Positions 1 to 7,167 of a stretch of DNA of 64,000 nt are shown here, piece after piece (position 1 is the first letter of the stretch; each line of letters opens with the position of its first letter). A program made the position numbers and the translations under genes. The stretch is from Streptomyces sp. NBC_00433 (GTDB taxonomy: Bacteria; Actinomycetota; Actinomycetes; Streptomycetales; Streptomycetaceae). The stretch lies in NCBI GenBank assembly GCA_036015235.1, contig CP107926.1, positions 62,001 to 126,000 on the forward strand, read 5' to 3'. The notes beneath the pieces were generated by a model. It did no database searches. It was not told the DNA's origin and worked only from the letters and a program-made list of their open reading frames with translations.

Positions 1-15
1 GGGGGCTTCGGGCAT
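1..15 (-). CDS. 5' end of an unidentified gene running off the left edge
   Basis: An ATG at 15-13 shares its A with the TGA stop of the transposase gene (TGATG overlap), the usual arrangement of translationally coupled genes. Only five codons (M-P-E-A-P) are visible before the window ends. By analogy with Mu, Tn7 and Tn5053 layouts, the gene after a TnsB/TniA/MuA-type transposase is often an AAA+ ATPase (TnsC/TniB/MuB). That identity is inference from position only; nothing in five codons supports it. Confidence 0.35.
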
Positions 16-1700
16 CAGTGGTCGCTCTCTGGGTCGGCTGCGGGCGGCTCGGACGTTGCGCCCCAGGAGACGGTCGGGGGCGGCAGGGGCAGGAAAGGCT
101 CGGCCGGGTACTGCCGCGGCGGCTTCGGTGCCTGTCCGGTCGGTGCGGCGGTGGCCCAGATCGGCGTCGGGACGGGAAGTGGCAGAAGGTCGTCCTGCGG
201 GGCGGGGCCGGCTGTGGGTTCGGGTTCGCCGAGTTCGTGCAGGTGCTGCTTGGCCTGGTCGTGGGACATCGCCTGGGCGTACTGGGGGTGCTGGGGGTCG
301 GTGACGGGGGCGTGGCGCTCGACGCGGAGTTTCTCGGCGCGGTCACGCTTGCGGCGGATCTGTGTGGCTTTGCGGTCGGCGGCCTGGCGTACCTCGAGGC
401 GCTGTTGCGGGGTTGCCTGGTTGGTGGCGATGGCGGAGCCGAGGTGCTTGCCGGTGGTCGCGTCGTACAGTTCGACTTCACGGTCCTGGTTGGGCATGTG
501 CCGCAGCATGACCAGCGTGCCGGCCAACCCGTCGTCGTTCATCCAGGGCGCGATGTAGCGGTTGTTTTTCCAGCTGACGCCCTTGTTCGTGATCTTCCGT
601 GGCTTGTCGGGACCGGCGAGGGTGTAGGTGTGGAGGGCTTCTGCGTCGATGTCGAAGATGACGGTGAGGTCGTCGTCCCATGCCTGTGCCGGTGTGCGGT
701 CGCCCAGGTGGGGTTTGGGCCACCGGTGGTTCCATTCGTCGATCCATCGCTCCACCTTGGCCACGAAGTCCTTGAAAGACATCAGGCCGTCGGTGCTGGC
801 GGGCTTCTTCGATCCGCTGGGCCGGGCTCGGGGCTGCTTGCTGGGCGGGGCGTCTTCGACAAAGCCGGGCAGGCCCTGGAAGAGGTTCGACTTGACGGCA
901 CTGTTGAGGCCCTCGACGGTTCCCTTGCGGTCGGGTCTGCGGGGTGGCAGCGGGTGCAGGGGAACACCGAGGTTGCCGAAGGCCTGGCTGACGGCAGTGC
1001 TGAGGAAGTCCGCGCCGCGGTCGATGCGGACGGTCTGGGGCCGGCCTCCGAAGGGGCCGTAGGGGCCGCCGCGGGCCAGGGCGGCACGTGCGGCGGCCAT
1101 GATCGAGCCGCTGTTGGGAAACCCCGGGGTGATGGATTTACCGGGAACTACCTTGGTGGAGCCGTCGATGAACCAGGTGATCCACGGCTTGGCGGGCTGT
1201 CCGTCGACGTTGACCCACACGCTCGCCTGGACGTGGTCGCCTTCCCAGACCTGGTTGCGGTGGTCGAAGATCTCCTGGCCGTGGACGGTGTAGCGGCGTG
1301 CCGCGCACTCGCCGTGGCGCAGTCCCTCGAGGAATGCTTTGTCGAGGGCGGCGTTGACGGCGCTGTAGAAGGTGGCCAGGCACGGCAGCGGAGGGTCACC
1401 TTTGTGGGGGTGGGTGGTCAGGCGCTGCCAGGTGGCGTTGATGTTTCCGCGCTGGATGGCGACTTCGTCGATCATGTTGGCGGTGAGGGTGAAGCGTTTG
1501 CGCTGGGCGGGGGTGTAGGTGCCGCCGTGGGCGCGGGCGTTGTCCATCCACCGTTTCACGGTCTTTTCGTCGACGCCGTAGGCCTTGGCGACGATCTTGC
1601 GGTGGGGTGTGGTGTCGATGTTCTGCTGTTCCAGTTCCAGCAGGTGCCGGACGGATTCGGTGCGCAGTTCGATGTCCTGCGCGGGGATGTGTGCGGGCAT
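15..1700 (-). CDS. Mu/TnsB/TniA-type DDE transposase
   Basis: A 561-residue protein. Residues about 10-60 look like a helix-turn-helix DNA-binding region. The rve-type catalytic core shows D155 in WEGDH, D227 in RIDRGADF and E263 in KGTVEGLN, spacing that fits a DD(35)E active site. Residues about 375-425 fit the small beta-barrel (Mu_transpos_C) domain, followed by a basic coiled tail and a Pro-rich end. The family joins transposon ends to target DNA and usually works with an AAA+ ATPase. The ATG has an AGGAG upstream. It lies 42 bp downstream of cas6e on the same strand, where cas1-cas2 normally sit in type I-E loci, and is coupled (TGATG) to a following gene. It may be a CRISPR-associated transposase or an unrelated transposon/phage gene inserted after cas6e; the sequence does not decide. 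Confidence 0.85.
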   Translation of the reverse strand: MPAHIPAQDIELRTESVRHLLELEQQNIDTTPHRKIVAKAYGVDEKTVKRWMDNARAHGGTYTPAQRKRFTLTANMIDEVAIQRGNINATWQRLTTHPHKGDPPLPCLATFYSAVNAALDKAFLEGLRHGECAARRYTVHGQEIFDHRNQVWEGDHVQASVWVNVDGQPAKPWITWFIDGSTKVVPGKSITPGFPNSGSIMAAARAALARGGPYGPFGGRPQTVRIDRGADFLSTAVSQAFGNLGVPLHPLPPRRPDRKGTVEGLNSAVKSNLFQGLPGFVEDAPPSKQPRARPSGSKKPASTDGLMSFKDFVAKVERWIDEWNHRWPKPHLGDRTPAQAWDDDLTVIFDIDAEALHTYTLAGPDKPRKITNKGVSWKNNRYIAPWMNDDGLAGTLVMLRHMPNQDREVELYDATTGKHLGSAIATNQATPQQRLEVRQAADRKATQIRRKRDRAEKLRVERHAPVTDPQHPQYAQAMSHDQAKQHLHELGEPEPTAGPAPQDDLLPLPVPTPIWATAAPTGQAPKPPRQYPAEPFLPLPPPTVSWGATSEPPAADPESDH

Positions 1701-1742
1701 GCGGGGTAGCTCCTGCGCGGGCTGGGCCAGGGGCGGGCGTTG

Positions 1743-2396
1743 TCAGGCGGGGGCGAGGGTGAGCAGGCCGGCGCCGTAGGCCTTGGCTTTGCCGATGCCC
1801 CGGGTCAGGGTGTGGCGCAGCTGGTCGGCGTCGGTGATGGTGGCGTGGCCGTCGAACTGGATGAGGGAGTGGCAGGGGCCGGCGGGATCGCGGCGGTGGA
1901 AGGCGCGGATGGTGGCATCGGTGGTGTGGATGACCAGTCCTGCGCGGGCGGCCCGCCGGGTCCACCAGGCGGTGGCGTCGGTTCCGTTGAGGGCGATGCG
2001 GCGGCGTGGCTTGTCGGGGTCGGTGGGGTGGGACTGCATGGTGATGGGGTTGGCGGTGATGCGGTAGCGGACGGTCATGCCGCCGGTCAGCAGGCGCAGG
2101 ATCGGGCTGAGGTCGTGGACGCGGGCGGTTCCGTAGCCGTCCGGCAGGTGGTGCAGCAGCGGGGGGTGGGTGGTCTGGACGATGAGCGTGGGGGCGGGGC
2201 CGGGCTCGAGGCGGAAGAGCAGGCCGGCAGTTTGGCGGGGGTGGGGTCCGAGGTTGTCGGGGGCCAGGCGCATGACGGTCTTGTGGAGGGCGACGGTGTC
2301 GAGCAGGTCGCGGCGGGCGTCGGGGTTGCTGCGGCGCAGGCGGATGTGGGTGAGGGCGGCGGTCAGGGGGCCGGCGTCGAGGACGGCGGGCGGCAT
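1743..2396 (-). CDS. cas6e: Cas6e crRNA endoribonuclease (CasE)
   Basis: A 217-residue protein, the usual Cas6e length. In type I-E systems Cas6e cuts pre-crRNA at the 3' base of the repeat hairpin and stays bound as part of Cascade. The N-terminal region has R-R-D-L-L-D with H38 four residues on, at the place of the catalytic His of E. coli CasE. The C-terminal glycine-rich loop GIGKAKAYGAGLLTL is the family signature. The start chosen is ATG at 2396, where homology begins; a longer frame upstream is only read-through of cas5e. It overlaps the end of cas5e by 34 bp, so translation is probably coupled. The matching hairpin repeats are in the array at 10361. Confidence 0.92.
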   Translation of the reverse strand: MPPAVLDAGPLTAALTHIRLRRSNPDARRDLLDTVALHKTVMRLAPDNLGPHPRQTAGLLFRLEPGPAPTLIVQTTHPPLLHHLPDGYGTARVHDLSPILRLLTGGMTVRYRITANPITMQSHPTDPDKPRRRIALNGTDATAWWTRRAARAGLVIHTTDATIRAFHRRDPAGPCHSLIQFDGHATITDADQLRHTLTRGIGKAKAYGAGLLTLAPA

Positions 2397-3226
2397 GGCG
2401 GCTCCTGGTCGAGCAGGTGGTCGGGTGTGTGGTCGGCGCGGTGGTGGGCGTGCCGGTAGGCCGTCAGGGCGTGCAGGGGCTGGGGGCCTGCGTACAGGTC
2501 GGTCGGCAGGGGTTCGGTGGTGGACCACACCGAGTAGGTGGTGTAGGTGCGCTGACCGGGGGTGAAGTCGATGGGGCTGTGGGGCAGTTCGTAGTGGCGG
2601 CAGGCGACGGTGGTGTCCGGCTGCTGTTCCCAGATGAAGTCGACGGGCGTGGTGGCCGCCCCTGGCGGCGGGGGTGCGGTCAGGCAGAGGGGCACGGCGG
2701 CGCGCAGGGCTGTGACGGGGTCAGGGACCGAGGCGGCCAAGAGGAGGGGCTCGTCGGGGATGCAGCATCGGCGCCCGAGGTAGGGGGCCCAGACGGGGTG
2801 TTCCAGGGTGGTGGCGATCCGCTCCACCAGAGGTTCGGGGCCTTGAACGGCGACGGTGAAGACCGCGTCGGCGAGGTAGTCGCGTCGGGTGACCAGGGTG
2901 GAGCGGGCAGCGCTGCGGTAGCCGCCTTTGCTCATGCGCAGGCCTTCGCCGTGGGGGAGGCCGCCGCCGACAGTGTGGAAGTCGGTGAGGAGAGTGCCTG
3001 GACGGTCGATGCGGATGGTGAAGGTCAGGTCGTGGTAGCTGGGCTCGTCCGGCAGGTCGTGGTGTGGGGTCAGGGCGTGCTGGCGAGGCCTGCCCTGGGC
3101 GGCGGCGAACATGCCGATCAGGGCGGAGCGGGTGGGATGGGGGTGGGTGCCGCGTCGGTGGTGGAAGGAGGATGCGCTGCCGTAGGAACTGAGCGGTCCG
3201 GCAAGCCGCAGCAGCAGTGTGCTCAC
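2363..3226 (-). CDS. cas5e: Cas5e, Cascade 5'-handle binding subunit (CasD)
   Basis: A 287-residue protein starting at GTG 3226, which overlaps the cas7e stop by four bases (GTGA). Cas5e caps the 5' handle of the crRNA and contacts Cas8e and Cas7e. The N-terminal motif LLLRLAGPLSSYGSAS followed by TRSALIGMFAAAQGR is typical of Cas5 RRM-fold proteins, and the glycine-rich stretch GGGLPHGEG fits the family. The C-terminal 40 residues are basic and His-rich and go past the usual family end, probably because the frame stays open across the cas6e start. The gene sits between cas7e and cas6e in canonical order. Confidence 0.92.
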   Translation of the reverse strand: MSTLLLRLAGPLSSYGSASSFHHRRGTHPHPTRSALIGMFAAAQGRPRQHALTPHHDLPDEPSYHDLTFTIRIDRPGTLLTDFHTVGGGLPHGEGLRMSKGGYRSAARSTLVTRRDYLADAVFTVAVQGPEPLVERIATTLEHPVWAPYLGRRCCIPDEPLLLAASVPDPVTALRAAVPLCLTAPPPPGAATTPVDFIWEQQPDTTVACRHYELPHSPIDFTPGQRTYTTYSVWSTTEPLPTDLYAGPQPLHALTAYRHAHHRADHTPDHLLDQEPPCRPPSSTPAP

Positions 3227-4482
3227 GATGCGGCGGCTGCCTGTGCGGGCAGCAGGGCGGTGTCGAGGCTGCCTGCGGCCGGCGGAGTGGTGGGGGTAAA
3301 GGCGGCGGCGGTGCAGGCTGTGATGAGGTCGTCGTAGCCGCGGTGTGCGGTGCCGAGCGGCAGGTCGCCGTCGTCGAGGGTGGTGTAGCCGTGGGTGTGG
3401 CGGTGGGCGGTGCCCAGGAGCCGGTCGGTGGCGGCGGCGTAGGCGCACAGGGTCTGGATGGCGGTGGTGGTGTAGCCGCCGGCGTGGGGGGCTTTGACGG
3501 GCTGTTCGAAGGCGGGTGCGTAGGAGACGGGGCGGCGGTCACGGATGGTGTAGTGGACCAGGTGGGGCAGGGTGTGGGGGGCTGTGCTGGTGCGTTTGGC
3601 CTGCGGCATGCTGAGGATGAACGCCTCGGTGAACAGCGCGGTCAGGCGGCGGGCGCGGTCGAGGTCGCCGGTGTTGCGCTGCAGGTCGGTGATGTTCAGG
3701 CAGGCGTAGCGGTAGAGGGTCGCGGTGGTGAAGTAGGCGGTGTCCATGTGGGCGCTGCCGGGTGTGTCGGGGCGGGGCCAGTCCTCTACGGTGGTGAACC
3801 AGTCGGGTTGCGAGTCGGCGGCGTGGACGCTGAAGGCCGGTGCGATGTCGACGGCGCCGGACACGGTGCCGCCGGGGATGTCGGTGAGCATCCGCCCGAG
3901 CAGGTTGATGGTGCCGGTGCGGTCGGTCAGCAGTGCGTTGACGTCGGCGGTGGGCAGCAGGCGCGTGTCCGGGATGGTGCGGCGCTTCTTACCGGCTGGT
4001 TTGCGGGCGGTAGGCGGGGGCGTGTCGGGGGCCGCCTGCGGGGCGCGGTCGGCGGCTTTCTTCGCGGCCTGGGTCAGAACCTCGCGGTGGGTCTGGCACA
4101 GGGCGGCAAGGCCGGTCAGGACGTCGGCGGGAAGGTAGAGCATGTTTGCGGTGGTCTGCAGTTCTTTGCCTGGGGAGAGGCCTTTCGGTCCGGCGCAGCG
4201 CGCGACTTCCGCGGCGGCGAAGGCCGCGAGGTCCGACGGCCAGCCGTCGCCGATCAGGCGCTCGGTGAGGCGGTAGGGCAGGTTGCGGGTGCGGGTGGCG
4301 TACTCCTGGGCCTGCTCTTCGATGGTGTGGCGCACGGCGTGTTTCCAGCACTGGGAGGACACGCACGCGCGCACGACGTTCCCGTACGTCAGGGATTTGG
4401 GTTCGCCGTCCTGGTCGCTGTTGAGGCGGGAGGCGGGCACGTTGTGCAGGATGTGCAGTTCGAGGAAGCGGGAGGCCATCAT
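3223..4482 (-). CDS. cas7e: Cas7e, Cascade backbone subunit (CasC/Cse4)
   Basis: A 419-residue protein. In type I-E six Cas7e copies form the helical backbone along the crRNA spacer. The N-terminus MMASRFLELHILHNVPASRL and the later NSDQDGEPKSLTYGNVVRACVSSQCWK are family hallmarks. The central region has a low-complexity Pro/Ala insertion (about residues 160-185), and the C-terminal half keeps DTAYFTTATLYRYACLNI. ATG at 4482 overlaps the cas11e stop as ATGA; a second ATG at 4479 follows at once. Codons upstream in the same frame are the wrong frame of cas11e. Base composition matches its neighbours. Confidence 0.95.
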   Translation of the reverse strand: MMASRFLELHILHNVPASRLNSDQDGEPKSLTYGNVVRACVSSQCWKHAVRHTIEEQAQEYATRTRNLPYRLTERLIGDGWPSDLAAFAAAEVARCAGPKGLSPGKELQTTANMLYLPADVLTGLAALCQTHREVLTQAAKKAADRAPQAAPDTPPPTARKPAGKKRRTIPDTRLLPTADVNALLTDRTGTINLLGRMLTDIPGGTVSGAVDIAPAFSVHAADSQPDWFTTVEDWPRPDTPGSAHMDTAYFTTATLYRYACLNITDLQRNTGDLDRARRLTALFTEAFILSMPQAKRTSTAPHTLPHLVHYTIRDRRPVSYAPAFEQPVKAPHAGGYTTTAIQTLCAYAAATDRLLGTAHRHTHGYTTLDDGDLPLGTAHRGYDDLITACTAAAFTPTTPPAAGSLDTALLPAQAAAAS

Positions 4483-5248
4483 GTCTCCGCAAGGTCGGTG
4501 GGGGCTGGGGTGTCGCCGCCCACGGCGAGGTGGAACGACAGCGTCCAGGCGCTGGTGATGCGGGCCCGGTCGGTGTCCCACCAGACCAGGTCGTCGAGCA
4601 GGACGGCGAAGTCGGTGTCGAGTCCGGCCTGGTCGAGGAGCTTGGCCAGGGCTGGCAGGCGCGGGTGGAGCAGGTCGGTGCTGAGCTTTCCCAGGGCCCT
4701 CAGCCGGCGGGTGGCGCTGTCGTGTGCGAGGGCGCGGCGCAGGACGGCCTCGGCGAGGGTGCGGCCCAGGTCGGGGCGGCGGTGCCAGGCATCCCATGCG
4801 GCGCGGGCTGCCTCGGGCCCGCTGGTGGTACCACCGGCCGGTCCGGAAGCAGTGGTGCCGGCGGTGGCGTCTGCCGGGCCGCCGGCGGCGCCTGTGGGGG
4901 TGCGGGGGTGCGGGTCGGCGCCCGGTGGTGACGCCGGGGTGAGCGGTGGTGGTGTGCCTGCGGCGGTCTCGGCGTGCAGGGGGTGTTGGGGGGCGGTTGG
5001 TCAGGCGTGTGCGGGGTGCTGGTGGCGGCGATGAGGGCGGCCACCGTGTAGTGAGCGCGCGGTGCGTACTTGCGGATGGGGTGCCGGAAGACGTGCTCGG
5101 CCAGGTAGGAGTGGGCGTCGGCGCAGTGGCTCAGGCCGCGGCCGCGGCTGCGGCTGATCGCCCTGCGGGCACCGGGGTCCTGGCACAGGCCACGGACGGT
5201 GTCGATGAACAGGTCGTGGTCGGCGTGGCGTTCAGCAGCTGTCGTCAT
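4479..5248 (-). CDS. cas11e: Cas11e small Cascade subunit (CasB/Cse2), reading frame broken
   Basis: Two overlapping frames together make one Cse2 protein. The first (from ATG 5248, overlapping the cas8e stop as ATGA) gives MTTAAERHADHDLFIDTVRG, then HDL/CQDPGARRAISRS and HYTVAALIAATS. From about 4980 the Cse2-like sequence continues in the -1 frame: ARAAWDAWHRRPDLGRTLAE, ALAHDSATRRLRALGKL and TDFAVLLDDLVWWDTDRA, ending exactly at the ATGA overlap with cas7e. The break lies in a Pro/Ala-rich linker with C runs of five and six (coding strand, about 4979-4993). A -1 slip or one missing C restores a 256-residue product. It could be a sequencing deletion, a recent mutation, programmed slippage or a split subunit. 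Cse2 dimers stabilise the R-loop in Cascade. Confidence 0.8.
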
Positions 5249-6846
5249 ACGGGGGCCTTGTGGGGTCGCCGGGAGGCGCGGGGGGTTGTGGGGTCCCGCA
5301 GCAGGGTTGCGATGGCGGCGGCGAGGACCTCGCCGGCGCGGGCGTGTTGGGGCAGGCTCGCGGTGGACACGGTGCGCAGGGCGCGCACCGCGTCGGCAGC
5401 GAACGCGGGTCGGACGGGGGTGTCGGGGGTGTCGTGGATCAGGCGCCAGAACGTGGCTTCGGCCTGCGGCCAGTAGGCGGCGCGGGCGCGTGCGGACCAC
5501 GCGGGGTTCTTCGCGCCGGGCTTGTGGGGGCGGGCGGTGGCGGCCGGTGGTGAGGTGATCTCTTTCCAGGCGCGGCCGGCGACCTTGCCCAGGAGGTGGC
5601 CGAGTTGCTCGGCGGTGGTGCAGCAGTCGCGGATCCTGCGGGCGGTGTCCGGGTCGTGTTCCTGGGCCCAGTTCCAGATCGGCGGGGTCAGCGCGCTGTA
5701 CCACAGGCGGTTTTTGACCAGGACGACGTCCTGGTCGAAGCCGATTACGCGGACCCGCAGGGCGTCCCGGACGCCTGCGGGCAGGTCGTTGAGGGTGGTG
5801 AAGGCGGTCGGGCGGGGGCTGGCGGAGTTCTCCTCGCCGGCCAGGAGCAGCGCATCCAGGTCGCGCCAGACCGAGCGGCCGGTCTCCGCCATGCGCGGGA
5901 CGCGGCGCGTTTCGACCGGTGCCTTGGGGTCGGTGCGGTAGGCCAGGTAGGGGTCGGTTGCTTCCAGCCGTGGCTGCTGGGTGGCCCAGGTCAGGTAGGC
6001 GTCGGTGACGGTCGTGCCGTCAGGTCCCGGTACCAGCAGGACAGCGTGCCGGGAGCGGCCGGTCAGCAGCCTGCCGGGCCAGGTCACCGGTGGCAGCGGT
6101 GCCAGCGGCTCGGGGGGAGCCGGCTCTTCCCAGGGGCAGGCGTCGGCGGCGGTGTTCTCGTCGTCGGTCAGCGGCGGCAGGCCCAGCGCCAGGGTCTCCA
6201 GAAGAGTGCGGCCCAGCGGGTGGAAGGACAGGGTGCCGCGCAGCGGCCCGGCCGAGCCCTGGCCGCTCGCGGTGCCGCCCGCGGTGCGTGGTGTCAGGCG
6301 GCCCGGGTTGCCGTAGTAGTGGTTGATCAGCAGGTGCCACAGGGCCTGGTCGGTGGGAGCCGGTGCAGGGTCGGTGTCGGTGTCCGGTTCGAACCAGCAC
6401 AGGCTGTCACCCGAGGGCCGCCCCATGATCAGCGCGTTGATCCCGGAAGGGACCCGGCAATGGTCGGCCAGCGAGGCGTCCTGCATCCAGGGCCGCTCAA
6501 CGTCGAAAGCGTCCCAGGTGTACCGGTCGAAGTAGGCGTCGATACCGGCCGGGTCCAAGCCGCCGCGGGTGTTGAGCAGGTCGGTGCGACGCTGGTTCCA
6601 CTCCTGCACGCTGGTGCCGGGCTGGTCCAACCCGGTCAGGCGGGCAAGGATCGCGACGAGGATCCGCTGCAAGCCTGCAATGGCCGCGGCGAGGGGAAGC
6701 GCAAGATCATGGATCTGGTGGGCGCGGCAGAACAGTTCCCGCAATCCCACAGGCTCTATGTGCTTGCCGGTGCGAACCGGCACCCACGGGCGGGTGTCGA
6801 CGGGATATCGGGGGCGGTCGGCGGAGGCTGAAGGGCGGGGAGGAAT
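5245..6846 (-). CDS. cas8e: Cas8e large Cascade subunit (CasA/Cse1)
   Basis: Cas8e recognises the PAM and recruits Cas3. The protein shows PWVPVRTG and GLRELFCRAHQIHDLALPL at the N-terminus, YFDRYTWDAFDVERPWMQD, the metal/loop region HLLINHYYGNPGRLTPR and a helical C-terminal bundle. The first conventional start in frame is GTG 6783, but it cuts through the conserved PWVPV motif. The frame stays open to a TGA, and the only earlier candidate is ATT at 6846, six bases after a strong GGAGG (6857-6853). That start gives 533 residues. Alternatively, ATG 6862 starts a protein (MTEVTYSSPPFSL) in another frame and one base has been lost. The stop overlaps cas11e by four bases. Confidence 0.88.
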   Translation of the reverse strand: MPPRPSASADRPRYPVDTRPWVPVRTGKHIEPVGLRELFCRAHQIHDLALPLAAAIAGLQRILVAILARLTGLDQPGTSVQEWNQRRTDLLNTRGGLDPAGIDAYFDRYTWDAFDVERPWMQDASLADHCRVPSGINALIMGRPSGDSLCWFEPDTDTDPAPAPTDQALWHLLINHYYGNPGRLTPRTAGGTASGQGSAGPLRGTLSFHPLGRTLLETLALGLPPLTDDENTAADACPWEEPAPPEPLAPLPPVTWPGRLLTGRSRHAVLLVPGPDGTTVTDAYLTWATQQPRLEATDPYLAYRTDPKAPVETRRVPRMAETGRSVWRDLDALLLAGEENSASPRPTAFTTLNDLPAGVRDALRVRVIGFDQDVVLVKNRLWYSALTPPIWNWAQEHDPDTARRIRDCCTTAEQLGHLLGKVAGRAWKEITSPPAATARPHKPGAKNPAWSARARAAYWPQAEATFWRLIHDTPDTPVRPAFAADAVRALRTVSTASLPQHARAGEVLAAAIATLLRDPTTPRASRRPHKAPV

Positions 6847-7167
6847 AGGTCACCTCCGTCATGCGAGAACCGGTGCGCGACCCGACGGCCCGGGCGTCGC
6901 AAACCCGACCGCTCCCGAACTGCAGCCCAAGAGGCGGTGGTTCAGGCGTGGCCAGTGCGACAGCAGAGCCGAAAGTCACGCCCTGTCACGTTAGCCGCAT
7001 CCGTACAGATCCCCGTGAATCACTGTATAAATGAGAATTCTTCTCCCCTGGTCTGCTAAAAGCACCCATCGTGGGGGGCGCCCGGCGCCCGGCGCCCGGC
7101 GCCCGGCGCCCGGCCGAAGGCGCCGCGCAGCGGAGCCCGTAGGGGGCCACTGTGCGGCGGCGCGCGG
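6847..7167 (-). promoter_or_regulatory. Gap between cas3 and cas8e, probable promoter region of the Cascade operon
   Basis: No gene is visible. The stretch 7000-7065 is clearly more A+T-rich than its surroundings and includes, on the minus strand, TTTATACAG and CTTTTAGCAG, which could hold -10/-35 elements. GGAGGTGA at 6857-6850 is a strong ribosome binding site for cas8e. A separate promoter here would let the Cascade genes be expressed independently of cas3. The core promoter assignment is a guess. Confidence 0.35.
7077..7111. repeat. Five perfect tandem copies of GGCGCCC
   Basis: Five head-to-tail copies of the heptamer GGCGCCC occur just downstream of the cas3 stop. Each unit is itself partly palindromic, so the tract can fold into a very stable GC hairpin and may act as a transcription barrier between cas3 and the Cascade operon. 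Copy number may vary by slippage. Confidence 0.85.

Noticed and set aside
18..1709. Long plus-strand ORF opposite the transposase
   Set aside because: It mirrors the real gene; composition is V/G/A-rich with no motif. High GC keeps antisense frames open.
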